NCBI GenBank assembly: GCA_947565475.1
Contig: CANOGI010000005.1
Span: 1 to 25,059 of the forward strand
DNA length: 25,059 nt
Origin: an uncultured Eubacteriaceae bacterium
GTDB lineage: Bacteria > Bacillota > Clostridia > Lachnospirales > CAG-274
Reading direction: 5' to 3'
Shown: positions 1 to 8,237 of the stretch, one piece after another
Position numbering within the stretch: the stretch's first letter is position 1
Layout of the letters: the number at the start of each line of letters is the position of its first letter
Position numbers and translations under genes: made by a program
Notes under the pieces: model-generated
The model's database searches: none
What the model saw: the letters and a program-made list of their open reading frames with translations, nothing else
Told to the model about the DNA's origin: nothing

Positions 1-37
1 AAACAGCGAGCTGACGGAGTTTTTAGGAGAATAGTGT

Positions 38-1378
38 ATGAGTGTTGACGTAAACTCAATGAAGCCTCTTGATAATCTTTGTCATCCCGTTTCAGTGATT
101 AAGGAGGCGGAAGAGCTCGCCGCCGACGCTTTCGGGGCGAAGCATGTTTTCTTTATGATTAACGGGACAACGTCAGCCGTCCAGTCTATGGTACTTACCG
201 CCTGCAAAAGAGGCGAAAAAATTATTATGCCGAGAAACGTACATAGAAGCGCGATTAACGCCCTTGTTATAAGCGGGGCGCAGCCTGTTTATGTAAACCC
301 CGGAACCAACGACGAGCTTGGAATCGCTCTCGGTATGTCTATTAAAGACGTTGAGAAAGCTATTTTATTAAATCCCGACGCTAAAGCGGTTTTAGTAAAC
401 AATCCAACTTATTACGGTATTTGTTCCCCTCTTGAGGATATTGTGAGGCTTGCCCATAAACACGGTATGCTTGTGCTTGTGGACGAGGCCCATGGAACAC
501 ATTTTTATTTTAACGACAATCTGCCTATATCCGCTATGAGCGCGGGAGCCGATATGGCTGCCGTGAGTATGCATAAAACCGGAGGTTCTCTTACACAGAG
601 TTCTTTTTTACTTATTAATAACGATATAAGCCAGGGCTATGTAAGGCAGATTATAAATTTAACCCAGACTACCAGCGGTTCTTATTTGCTTATGTCTTCT
701 CTTGACATCTCAAGAAAAAATTTAGCTCTTAACGGACAAAGCATTTTTGACAGGGTTTCTCAGCTCGCGGGATACGCCAGAGAGGAAATTAATAAAATCG
801 GGGGCTTTTACGCTTATGGCAGAGAGCTTATAAATAACGACACGGTTTTTGATTTTGATATTACTAAGCTTTCTGTTCACACAAGAAGTATAGGGCTCGC
901 GGGGATTGAGGTTTACGATATTTTACGAGATGATTATGATATTCAGATTGAGTTCGGCGACATAGGGAATATTTTAGCTATTATTTCCGTGGGGGACAAA
1001 GCTCTCGCTATAGAAAGACTCATTTCTTCTATGTCTGAGATAAAAAGACTCTATTCGAGAGATAAAGCGGGTATGTTCGACCACGAGTATATTAATCCTC
1101 TTGTAGCTATGACCCCTCAGGAGGCGTTTTACGCTCCTAAAATCTCGGTGCCTATCGAAAAAAGCTTTGGAAAAATATGCAGTGAGTTTGTGATGTGCTA
1201 TCCTCCGGGAATACCTATTCTGGCTCCTGGAGAGTATATTACCAAAGATATTTTAAGTTATATAGCTTACGCCAAAGAAAAAGGCTGTTTTCTTACCGGA
1301 ACGGAGGATATTTATATTAAGAGAATCAATGTTGTGTCGGAGTATGACAGCGAGGGGAAATCTTTACAGAGAGTTTAA
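38..1378 (+). CDS. speA: Orn/Lys/Arg-type PLP decarboxylase, N-terminus apparently cut off by an in-frame stop
   Basis: A fold-type I, PLP-dependent basic amino acid decarboxylase. In this operon it most plausibly makes agmatine from arginine (SpeA-like), but lysine or ornithine cannot be excluded as substrate. Visible landmarks are the NGTTSAVQ segment (42-49), DEAHG (149-153) and the PLP lysine in SMHKTGGS (K180), followed by the C-terminal wing domain. At 446 aa it lacks roughly 40 N-terminal residues compared with small clostridial family members as I recall them. The same frame stays open upstream and reads ELTEFLGE (8-31), like the usual residues before this point, then meets TAG at 32-34. 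AGGAG at 25-29 sits 8 nt before ATG38, so translation could restart there. SpeE follows after 47 bp. The family call is firm; substrate and intactness are not. Confidence 0.85.
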   Translation: MSVDVNSMKPLDNLCHPVSVIKEAEELAADAFGAKHVFFMINGTTSAVQSMVLTACKRGEKIIMPRNVHRSAINALVISGAQPVYVNPGTNDELGIALGMSIKDVEKAILLNPDAKAVLVNNPTYYGICSPLEDIVRLAHKHGMLVLVDEAHGTHFYFNDNLPISAMSAGADMAAVSMHKTGGSLTQSSFLLINNDISQGYVRQIINLTQTTSGSYLLMSSLDISRKNLALNGQSIFDRVSQLAGYAREEINKIGGFYAYGRELINNDTVFDFDITKLSVHTRSIGLAGIEVYDILRDDYDIQIEFGDIGNILAIISVGDKALAIERLISSMSEIKRLYSRDKAGMFDHEYINPLVAMTPQEAFYAPKISVPIEKSFGKICSEFVMCYPPGIPILAPGEYITKDILSYIAYAKEKGCFLTGTEDIYIKRINVVSEYDSEGKSLQRV

Positions 1379-1425
1379 GTAGCGGCTGATAGAGAAATAC
1401 GCTAAATTTTGAAAGGGGATTTTTT

Positions 1426-2274
1426 ATGGAATTGTGGTATACGGAGGAGCATAGCCCCGATGTTAGGTTTTCGATAAGGGTTGACGAGCATTTATATTCC
1501 GCCAAAAGTAATTTTCAGCGTATAGATATTATGCGTTCTGACGAGTTTGGCGTTTTTATGACTTTGGACAGTCTTATGATGATTACGGAAAAAGATGAGT
1601 TTATATATCATGATATGATTGTTCATGTGCCTATGGCCGTTAATCCCGATGTTAAAAAAGTTCTTGTTATAGGCGGGGGCGACGGGGGAACAGTGAGAGA
1701 ACTCACAAGATATGAGTCTGTCTCGGAAATTGACCTCGTGGAGATAGACGATATGGTTGTTTCCGCCTGTCTTAAATATCTTCCACAGACGGCGGGTAAA
1801 CTTCATGATAAAAGGGTTAATATTTTTTATGAGGACGGACTTAAATTCGTGAGAAAGAAGGAAGGGTATTATGATCTTATAATTGTGGATTCAACAGACC
1901 CTTTTGGACCGGGAGAGGGACTTTTTACAAAAGAGTTTTACGGGAACTGCTATAAAGCGTTAAACGATGATGGAATTTTAGTTAATCAGCATGAGAGTCC
2001 TTATTATAAAGTATATGCCGAGTCCCTCAAACGGGCTAATAAAAGAATAAGGCAGTTTTTCCCCATTACTAAATTATATCAGGCTCATATACCGACATAT
2101 CCCTCGGGCCACTGGCTTTTTGGGTTTGCTTCTAAAAAGTTTGACCCTGTAGCCGATATTAAGGAGGATTATTGGAACGGGCTTGGAATTAAGACAAAAT
2201 ATTATAACACAAAGCTTCATAAGGGAAGCTTTGCTCTTCCCAATTATGTAAAGGAACTTATGGAGGAATTTTAA
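1426..2274 (+). CDS. speE: Spermidine synthase (polyamine aminopropyltransferase)
   Basis: A cytosolic enzyme that transfers the aminopropyl group of decarboxylated S-adenosylmethionine to a polyamine acceptor, classically putrescine to spermidine. At 282 aa it has the normal family length. Motifs: the YHDM segment (61-64), the nucleotide-binding loop GGGDGG (83-88), the acidic residue in VEIDD (105-109) and the catalytic-loop VDSTDP (154-159, D155). Start: GAAAGGGGAT lies just before the ATG. It is the second gene of the polyamine operon. The partner enzyme that makes decarboxylated SAM (SpeD) is not in the window. Two other operon members form a SAM-independent route to spermidine, so the acceptor here might be agmatine or another polyamine rather than putrescine; that is inference. 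Confidence 0.92.
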   Translation: MELWYTEEHSPDVRFSIRVDEHLYSAKSNFQRIDIMRSDEFGVFMTLDSLMMITEKDEFIYHDMIVHVPMAVNPDVKKVLVIGGGDGGTVRELTRYESVSEIDLVEIDDMVVSACLKYLPQTAGKLHDKRVNIFYEDGLKFVRKKEGYYDLIIVDSTDPFGPGEGLFTKEFYGNCYKALNDDGILVNQHESPYYKVYAESLKRANKRIRQFFPITKLYQAHIPTYPSGHWLFGFASKKFDPVADIKEDYWNGLGIKTKYYNTKLHKGSFALPNYVKELMEEF

Positions 2275-2293
2275 GATGTATTTAACCGACAGG

Positions 2294-2354
2294 CCAATAC
2301 TTATGCTGTTGGTTACAAGAATTTTTGTTATACAAAAATTTGAGTGGTCTTGAC
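2294..2354 (+). repeat. Family C repeat, truncated copy
   Basis: This 60-bp stretch in the 227-bp gap between speE and the dehydrogenase gene matches the right half of the longer repeats at 4866-5020 and 7532-7704. The shared part includes the GGTTAC segment, the hairpin AATTTTTG-TTATA-CAAAAATT and the TGAGT-GGTCTTGAC end. The left half with the TTGTATTCAG hairpin is missing. It is in the same orientation as the other copies. Confidence 0.65.
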
Positions 2355-2501
2355 CCGACTTACGCCGTGGGCGATAAGTTTTAGGTGAATGATTTTCTTA
2401 TTTTTGAGTATTAATATTCAAGAGCGTATTTAGCTAAAGACAAATATACACGTATACAGTGAAATAAAGAAATTGATTTTTATTAACAGGAGGACAAAAT
2501 A

Positions 2502-3701
2502 ATGGGAAAAGCGTTAATAATCGGAGCGGGCGGGGTCGCGAGCGTTGTTGTTCATAAATGTTGTCAAAACTCTGAGGTTTTTGAGGAGATTTGTATAGCG
2601 AGCAGAACAAAGTCAAAGTGCGACGCCCTTAAAGCGAAACTTGACGGAGGAAAAACGAGGATACAGACGGCGAGAGTTGACGCCGATAATGTGGATGAGC
2701 TTATAACGCTTATTGAAGGGTTTAAGCCTGATATTGTTATTAACGTGGCTCTTCCTTATCAGGATTTAACTATTATGGACGCTTGTCTCGCCACGAAAAC
2801 AGATTATGTGGACACTGCCAATTACGAGCCTTTGGATACGGCTAAATTTGAGTATAAATGGCAGTGGGATTACAGAGAGCGTTTTGAGAGGGCGGGAATT
2901 ACCGCTCTTTTGGGAAGCGGGTTTGACCCGGGGGTTACGGGTGTGTTCTGCGCTTACGGCGCGAAACATTATTTTGACGAGATTCACTATATTGATATTC
3001 TTGACGCCAATGCCGGCGACCATGGTTATCCTTTCGCTACTAATTTTAACCCTGAGATTAATATTAGAGAGGTTACAGCTAAGGGAAGCTATATTGAAAA
3101 TGGAAAATGGATAGAGACGGAGCCTCTTGAGATTAAAAGGGTATATGATTTTCCCGAGATAGGGGAAAAAGATATGTATTTGCTTCACCACGAGGAGCTT
3201 GAGTCTTTAGCCATTAATATTAACGGAATTAAAAGAATACGGTTTTTTATGACTTTTTCCGAAAAGTATCTTACTCATCTTAAAGTTTTGGAGAATGTGG
3301 GAATGACATCTATCGTTCCTATTGATTTTGAGGGGAAAAAAATTGTTCCCTTACAGTTTTTAAAAGCGGTTTTGCCAGATCCCGCCTCTTTAGGGCCGAG
3401 GACTAAAGGAAAGACAAATATAGGCTGTATTATGAGGGGCGTTAAAGACGGGGTTTCTAAAGATTATTATTTATACAATGTGTGCGACCATGAGGAATGC
3501 TATAAAGAGGTAGGCTCTCAGGCGGTTTCATACACTACGGGGGTGCCCGCTATGATTGGCGCATCAATGGTTATGACGGGGAAATGGAAAAAACCGGGGG
3601 TTTATAATATAGAAGAATTTGACCCTGACCCGTTTATGGAGGCTCTTAATAAATTTGGGCTTCCGTGGAAAGAAAGCTTTTCACCTAAACTTGTTGACTG
3701 A
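2502..3701 (+). CDS. Carboxynorspermidine/carboxyspermidine dehydrogenase (saccharopine dehydrogenase family)
   Basis: An NADPH-dependent reductase that condenses a diamine (putrescine or diaminopropane) with aspartate semialdehyde to give carboxyspermidine or carboxynorspermidine, the first step of the SAM-independent spermidine pathway. The 399-aa protein begins with a Rossmann loop, ALIIGAGGVAS (about 4-13), followed by the saccharopine dehydrogenase-type catalytic region with LGSGFDPGVTGVF (about 145-157). Lysine-pathway saccharopine dehydrogenases share this fold. The adjoining decarboxylase gene 15 bp downstream is what points to the polyamine role. The start is supported by AGGAGG a few bases before the ATG. 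A 227-bp repeat-bearing gap separates it from speE, so the operon may be split or carry an internal promoter here. Confidence 0.9.
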   Translation: MGKALIIGAGGVASVVVHKCCQNSEVFEEICIASRTKSKCDALKAKLDGGKTRIQTARVDADNVDELITLIEGFKPDIVINVALPYQDLTIMDACLATKTDYVDTANYEPLDTAKFEYKWQWDYRERFERAGITALLGSGFDPGVTGVFCAYGAKHYFDEIHYIDILDANAGDHGYPFATNFNPEINIREVTAKGSYIENGKWIETEPLEIKRVYDFPEIGEKDMYLLHHEELESLAININGIKRIRFFMTFSEKYLTHLKVLENVGMTSIVPIDFEGKKIVPLQFLKAVLPDPASLGPRTKGKTNIGCIMRGVKDGVSKDYYLYNVCDHEECYKEVGSQAVSYTTGVPAMIGASMVMTGKWKKPGVYNIEEFDPDPFMEALNKFGLPWKESFSPKLVD

Positions 3702-3716
3702 CGAGGGGTTTAAAAA

Positions 3717-4862
3717 ATGAGCGAATTAGATTTTGGCGGGCTTAAAACCCCGTGTTATGTGGTTGACGAAAACCTTTTGATTAAAAATCTTGAGATTTTG
3801 AGTTCTGTTGAGAAAAAAACGGGCTGTCGCATTCTCTTGGCTCAAAAAGGATTTTCGATGTATGAGGTTTATCCTTTAATTAAACAATATCTAAGCGGAG
3901 CCGCCTCAAGCTCTTTATTTGAGGCGAGGCTCGCTTTTGAGGAAATGGGGAAGGAGGTGCACATTTATTCTCCCGCGTACAGGGAAGACGAGATTGACGA
4001 AATTATTAAATACTGCGGGCATATAGTTTTTAATTCTTTCTCACAGTTTGTTAAATTTAAGGAAAAGGTTAAAAAGGCGGGTAAAGTCCACTGCGGCATT
4101 AGAATAAATCCCGAATACTCGGAGATAAAGACGGATATTTATAATCCTTGCGCCGAAAATTCACGTATGGGAATAACTCTTGAGTGTTTTGAGGAGGGTG
4201 TCTTTAAATATGGAATGGAGGGAATAGACGGTATTCACTTTCATACTATGTGCGAGCAAAACTCAGACACTCTTGAGAGAACCATAGAAATAGTTGACAA
4301 AAAGTTTGGTAAGTATTTGAAAATGGTTAAATGGGTAAATTTTGGGGGAGGGCACCATATTACAAAAGACGGATATGATATAGAGAAGTTGATTGACTGT
4401 ATTTTGTTTATTAAAAACAAATATGGTGTTGATGTTTATCTTGAACCGGGAGAGGCTGTCGCTCTTAACACGGGATTTCTTGTCTCCACGGTTTTAGACA
4501 CTATGAGAAACGGTATGGACATAGCCATCTTGGACACCTCCGCCGCCTGCCATATGCCCGATGTACTTGAAATGCCGTACAGGCCGGAAATTATCGGCGC
4601 GGGAAAACAGGGAGAGAGAAAATTTACTTTTCGCCTTGGAAGCGCCACCTGTCTTTCAGGAGACATTATAGGTGATTATTCATTTGATAAGCCTCTTAAA
4701 GAGGGGGATAGGCTTGTTTTTCTTGATATGGCCCATTATTCCATGGTTAAAAACAATACATTCAATGGAATAAATTTACCGGATATTATTCTTTACACTA
4801 AAGAGGGAGAGTTTAAGACTGTTAAATCTTTCAGGTATGAGGATTTTAAGTCGAGACTGTAA
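3717..4862 (+). CDS. nspC: Carboxynorspermidine/carboxyspermidine decarboxylase
   Basis: A fold-type III (alanine racemase-like) PLP enzyme that removes the carboxyl group from carboxy(nor)spermidine, the last step of the aspartate semialdehyde route. It is 381 aa, normal length. The PLP lysine is K44 in LLAQKGFSMY. Downstream are the HFHTMCEQ segment, the glycine-rich NFGGGHHITK phosphate-binding stretch, EPGEAVALNTG, and the conserved SAACHMPDVLEMPYRPEI block typical of this subfamily rather than diaminopimelate decarboxylase. GAGGGG precedes the ATG, and the upstream stop is only 15 bp away, so it is very probably co-transcribed with the dehydrogenase gene. It is the last gene of the visible operon; no agmatine-processing genes follow. 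Confidence 0.92.
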   Translation: MSELDFGGLKTPCYVVDENLLIKNLEILSSVEKKTGCRILLAQKGFSMYEVYPLIKQYLSGAASSSLFEARLAFEEMGKEVHIYSPAYREDEIDEIIKYCGHIVFNSFSQFVKFKEKVKKAGKVHCGIRINPEYSEIKTDIYNPCAENSRMGITLECFEEGVFKYGMEGIDGIHFHTMCEQNSDTLERTIEIVDKKFGKYLKMVKWVNFGGGHHITKDGYDIEKLIDCILFIKNKYGVDVYLEPGEAVALNTGFLVSTVLDTMRNGMDIAILDTSAACHMPDVLEMPYRPEIIGAGKQGERKFTFRLGSATCLSGDIIGDYSFDKPLKEGDRLVFLDMAHYSMVKNNTFNGINLPDIILYTKEGEFKTVKSFRYEDFKSRL

Positions 4863-4865
4863 AGA

Positions 4866-5020
4866 TTTTAACCGATAGAGGAAGTTCCCTGCTTCTTAAA
4901 GGGGAGTATTTACGCTTGTATTCAGGGGGAGTGTAAGTTCACTCTGAATACAAAGGCGAATACTTTTGTCGTTGGTTACGAGAATTTTTGTTATACAAAA
5001 ATCTGAGTAGTCTTGACTGA
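4866..5020 (+). repeat. Family C repeat, full copy
   Basis: About 155 bp directly after nspC. It aligns over its length with 7532-7704. It contains a hairpin at 4916-4953 (TTGTATTCAG pairing with CTGAATACAA), then a GGCGAATACTTT box, then a second hairpin at 4983-5002 (AATTTTTG/CAAAAAT), ending GAGTAGTCTTGAC. The loops differ between copies while the stems are kept, so RNA or DNA structure seems to be preserved. It may also serve as the terminator of the polyamine operon. Confidence 0.7.
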
Positions 5021-5029
5021 TATTTTGTT

Positions 5030-5078
5030 TATAGTGAAATAATAAAAGAATGAACAAACAAACTTTAATAAAACTTAT
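5030..5078 (+). repeat. Family A-like terminus upstream of the SLH gene
   Basis: TTATAGTGAAATAATAAAAG starts a roughly 48-bp stretch that is closely matched at 7200-7247 and resembles the left end of the family A elements (TATAGTCAAAC...). No matching right end was found nearby, so this is a solo end or a decayed copy. Confidence 0.5.
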
Positions 5079-5145
5079 ATGTTTAGTGAATTCTTTTATG
5101 GTTTTAGGAGAGAAATTTGGTGAACCTATTAAAGGAGGAATTTTT

Positions 5146-7167
5146 ATGAAAAAATTTATCGCTGTGATATTGTCGTCCGCTATGATATTTGGAGGAACGA
5201 GCGGTGTTTTCGCTGATGAGGCTATTCCCGCCGCTCTTGAGCAGACTATTTCTAACGTTAAGGATAAAATAGAGATACCGAAAGAGTATTCGGAGTTCGA
5301 GTATAGCATAAATACATATGACGACAAAGAAAGATATAATTTAAACTGGGAGAAAAAGGAATATGATTCTGACGAGAGAAAATATTCTATTTCAGTAAGT
5401 ATAGACGCTGAGGGGAATATTTACAGTTATGAGAATTATGGCGTTATGTCGTGGAAAAGAGGCGATTTCTCTATTAAAAACCAGAAATCCAAAAGCGAGT
5501 GTTTAAAGGCGGCGGAGGATTTTTTGAAAAAGGTTCTTCCTGAGAATTATTCCGAATTTGAGTTATGCGATAACAGCGTAAACGGTAATTTTGTTTTCAG
5601 ACAGGTTAAAAACGGAATACCTGTTCGCAGTAATATTGTTAATATTATGATAGACCTTGAGACGCTTAATATTATAAGCTATAATTTTGACAAAGCTGAT
5701 TATGTAAATAAAGATTTTGAGAGCAAGGAGAATATCATCTCTAAGGAGGAGGCCTCAAAGATTTTCTTTGATAACGCTAAATTTGAACCAGCATATTATT
5801 TTTACTATGATTACAGAACAAAAGAAAAAAAGATTTTCTTAGCGTACAGTCCGAACAATCTTTATGACAGTTCTATAGACGCTAAAACAGGAGAGCCTTT
5901 TAAAAGCGAGCCATACTATCTTTGGGATATGAAAGCGGAAAATTCTATGGCTACCGAAGATGCTGGTTCCGCTGGCAAAAGAGCCGACCTATCGGAAGAG
6001 GAACTCTCTGAGGTTGATAAATCCAAAGATTTATTGAGCAAGGAAGAGGCGGATTCTGAAATCAGAAAACTTATTCCCAATAGCGCCGACCTTAAAGAAA
6101 TATCAAGCGCCGGACTCTCAAGAGACCGTATTGACACAGATAAATATATTTGGAATATAGATTATAAAAACGGTTACGCGTCTATTGACGCAAAAACCAA
6201 AAAACTTAGAAGTTTTTATATTTATAACGATCAACTTGATGTGGACATAGAAGGTGTGGAAACCGCAAAGGAAGTTTCAGAGGAAAGAAAAGCGAAAGCT
6301 TTGGAATTTATAAATAAAGTTGAGCCTGAAAAAGCAAATTTAATAGAGCTTGAGCCTTCTGAGGGGTTAAGAGATGGTTATTTGAGTTTTGTAAGAAAAG
6401 TGAACGGGTTTAAATTTTATGAAAATAGCATTAACGTTACTTTTGACAAGGACGACAATATAATAGGATATAATTGTTATTGGTATGATTCCGTTAAGTT
6501 TCCGGAAGCTAAAAATATTATAGACAGTAAAGAGATTTTTGATAAAATTAAGGAAACAGCAGACTTTGATTTAATTTATGAGAATTTTGAGAAAAACAAG
6601 AAAAGAAATATTGTTTTAGCGTACTCATTTATAAAGACGACGGAAACCGCTCCATATATTGACGCCAAAACGGGAGAGGAGCTTGATTATGAGGGTAAAA
6701 AATATAACAGAGAATTTAAAATCCCCGAAAGCTATCCTGATATTAAAGGGCACTGGTGCGAGAAATATGTCAACACGCTTTTAGACAGAAATATATATGT
6801 TAAACGAGAGATGTTCCTTCCTGACGAGAAGATTACGAAGAAAGAGCTTTTGGACTATTACAAGTCTTTTGACGAAAAGACAATGAAAGATTTTAAAGAC
6901 AGCGATGAATTTATTACAAGAGAGGAAATATGTAAAGTTATAAGCAAGACTTTAGGATATGACAAACTTGCTGAGACAGATGCTTTTAAAAATCCTTTTA
7001 ACGACGTTTCGGACACTGATAATGGATTTGGATATATGGCTATAGCCAACGCTTTGGATATTGTTACCGCGGGAGAGGACGGAGGATTTTATCCCGACAG
7101 GGAAATAACAAACGCTGAGGCGGCGAAAATTATTTTTGGTATAGAAAATAATCTTCGAGGATATTGA
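5146..7167 (+). CDS. Secreted protein with YcdB-like repeats and C-terminal SLH modules
   Basis: A 673-aa exported protein, probably held at the cell wall through S-layer homology modules. The ATG at 5146 is chosen over upstream in-frame starts because AAAGGAGGAA sits just before it and the protein then begins with a signal peptide (MKKFIAVILSSAMIFGG..., cleavage near VFADE). The body has two related segments (about 120-260 and 385-520), each with an AAEDFLKKV/KALEFINKV helix followed by beta-rich sequence ending in IDAKTGE. This resembles the YcdB/YcdC family, whose function is poorly known. Residues 528-673 hold SLH-like sequence: a first weak module (YPDIKGHWCEKYV) and a clearer one from 616 (NPFNDVSD...ITNAEAAKII). 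The gene stands alone and is flanked by family A and C repeats. The domain calls are from memory of the families. Confidence 0.8.
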   Translation: MKKFIAVILSSAMIFGGTSGVFADEAIPAALEQTISNVKDKIEIPKEYSEFEYSINTYDDKERYNLNWEKKEYDSDERKYSISVSIDAEGNIYSYENYGVMSWKRGDFSIKNQKSKSECLKAAEDFLKKVLPENYSEFELCDNSVNGNFVFRQVKNGIPVRSNIVNIMIDLETLNIISYNFDKADYVNKDFESKENIISKEEASKIFFDNAKFEPAYYFYYDYRTKEKKIFLAYSPNNLYDSSIDAKTGEPFKSEPYYLWDMKAENSMATEDAGSAGKRADLSEEELSEVDKSKDLLSKEEADSEIRKLIPNSADLKEISSAGLSRDRIDTDKYIWNIDYKNGYASIDAKTKKLRSFYIYNDQLDVDIEGVETAKEVSEERKAKALEFINKVEPEKANLIELEPSEGLRDGYLSFVRKVNGFKFYENSINVTFDKDDNIIGYNCYWYDSVKFPEAKNIIDSKEIFDKIKETADFDLIYENFEKNKKRNIVLAYSFIKTTETAPYIDAKTGEELDYEGKKYNREFKIPESYPDIKGHWCEKYVNTLLDRNIYVKREMFLPDEKITKKELLDYYKSFDEKTMKDFKDSDEFITREEICKVISKTLGYDKLAETDAFKNPFNDVSDTDNGFGYMAIANALDIVTAGEDGGFYPDREITNAEAAKIIFGIENNLRGY

Positions 7168-7199
7168 AAATGTTTTTTATAAGTTATGGTCAGACAATT

Positions 7200-7247
7200 T
7201 ATAGTGAAACAATAAAAAATGAATAATCAAGTTTTAATAAAATCCGA
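7200..7247 (+). repeat. Family A-like terminus downstream of the SLH gene
   Basis: TTATAGTGAAACAATAAAAA starts a stretch closely matching 5030-5078 in the same orientation. With that copy it brackets the SLH gene as short direct repeats. No partner right end was seen. Confidence 0.5.
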
Positions 7248-7531
7248 TATATCATGTAATTATTTTGTTGTTTTGCTATAAAGGTTCCGTAATTTATATA
7301 AAAAGAAACGTATAGGTCGGTTTGTTTTTTCCCGCTGATTGATATAGTTATATCACTTTTTAAACGGGATTATGGCCTGTCTTAGAACTAAAATATTTTT
7401 TGTTTGTTAAAGATTTATTAAATTTTAACAATAGAAACAGGGTTTTAAGAAAACTAATTATATAAGTGTGTCTAAGAGTTGTAAAAACGGTTCTGAAAAA
7501 GGCGAGGTATTTATAAATTAAAGTTTATAGT
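7248..7531. other. AT-rich intergenic stretch without a gene
   Basis: No open frame with a plausible start and ribosome binding site is visible. The only structure noted is a small palindrome, TGATATAGTTATATCA, near 7340, inside a CCCG...CGGG frame (about 7331-7368) that could fold. Nothing else can be supported. Confidence 0.5.
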
Positions 7532-7704
7532 TTTTAACAGGCAGAGGGAGTCCCCAGGCTTTTTAAGTGAGGGTACTTCCTCTTGTATTCAGGGGGAGCG
7601 CAAGCCAGGTTGCAAGGGCGAGCCGCCTCTGAATACAAAGGCGAATACTTTCACCGTCGGTTATGAGAATTTTTGCTATACAAAAATTCGAGTAGTCTTG
7701 ACCG
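7532..7704 (+). repeat. Family C repeat, full copy
   Basis: About 170 bp, homologous to 4866-5020. It has a hairpin at 7583-7638 (TTGTATTCAG/CTGAATACAA, with a longer and different apical part), the GGCGAATACTTT box, a hairpin at 7667-7689 (GAATTTTTG-CTATA-CAAAAATTC) and the GAGTAGTCTTGACC end. Stem changes relative to the 4983-5002 copy are compensatory or neutral, supporting conserved pairing. Confidence 0.7.
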
Positions 7705-7709
7705 TCGAT

Positions 7710-7739
7710 TTGATTTTAATACACGTTTTATAGTATAAT
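7710..7739 (+). promoter_or_regulatory. Sigma-A-type promoter with no gene close behind
   Basis: TTGATT (7710-7715), an 18-bp spacer and a perfect TATAAT (7734-7739). The predicted start near 7746 is about 490 bp upstream of glgP and about 25 bp before the long hairpin at 7771-7822. It could serve a small RNA or a very long glgP leader. Confidence 0.5.
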
Positions 7740-7770
7740 GAGCCTTTTTTGACTGTTTGTGTGATAAAAA

Positions 7771-7822
7771 ACAGACTTCTCCCGAAACTTTACAGGGGTT
7801 ACGCGGTTTAGGGAGAAGTCTG
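7771..7822. other. Long hairpin behind the orphan promoter
   Basis: CAGACTTCTCCC (7772-7783) pairs perfectly with GGGAGAAGTCTG (7811-7822) around a 27-nt loop that itself has AAAC/GGTTT complementarity. On the minus strand the stem is followed by a run of six or more T, the layout of a rho-independent terminator, but no minus-strand gene lies upstream of it. On the plus strand it directly follows the promoter at 7710-7739, so a short structured transcript of about 80-100 nt is possible. Function is unknown. Confidence 0.5.
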
Positions 7823-7839
7823 CTGTTTATTAATAAATT

Positions 7840-8237
7840 TTTTGAGTTTCTTATAAATTAGCTTATTTTGTTAGTGTTATTAAATATGTAATTATATACA
7901 TATTAAAAAATTTTTATTAAGGTTTCTTGTAAAAGATTTATAAATATTTTTAAAATATCACTTGAAATTATGTATAAAATTTTTTATGTAATTATGGCGG
8001 TTTTGTCGTATGGTACTTGATTAAATTTATTTTTTTTGATATTATATATAATAAGAATTTATTTTTTACATATTTGACTTATATTTATGAAAAACAAGGA
8101 TTTAACAAAGATAAAAAATAAATTTTTCTTTATTTGTTAAATTAGAGTTTATACTAAGCGTTATTAAAATTTTATTTTACGGACTAAACGGCGTTTGGTA
8201 TTAATAATGTTTTTTTAATTTAGGAGGAATATTAACA
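7840..8237. promoter_or_regulatory. AT-rich leader of glgP with inverted repeat and probable -10 element
   Basis: No gene is visible in this stretch. It holds a 9-bp inverted repeat TTTAACAAA (8101-8109) / TTTGTTAAA (8133-8141), directly followed by TATACT (8150-8155), a likely -10 element. No good -35 is seen, so the repeat may be an activator or repressor site. TAGGAGG lies just before the glgP ATG at 8238. Confidence 0.35.

Noticed and set aside
32..34. TAG read as pyrrolysine or suppressed amber
   Set aside because: No downstream pyrrolysine-type context can be judged, the family has no such residue here, and a nonsense change or base error is simpler.
7168..8237. Riboswitch in the long glgP leader
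   Set aside because: No known aptamer core was recognisable; only the orphan hairpin and an inverted repeat can be supported.
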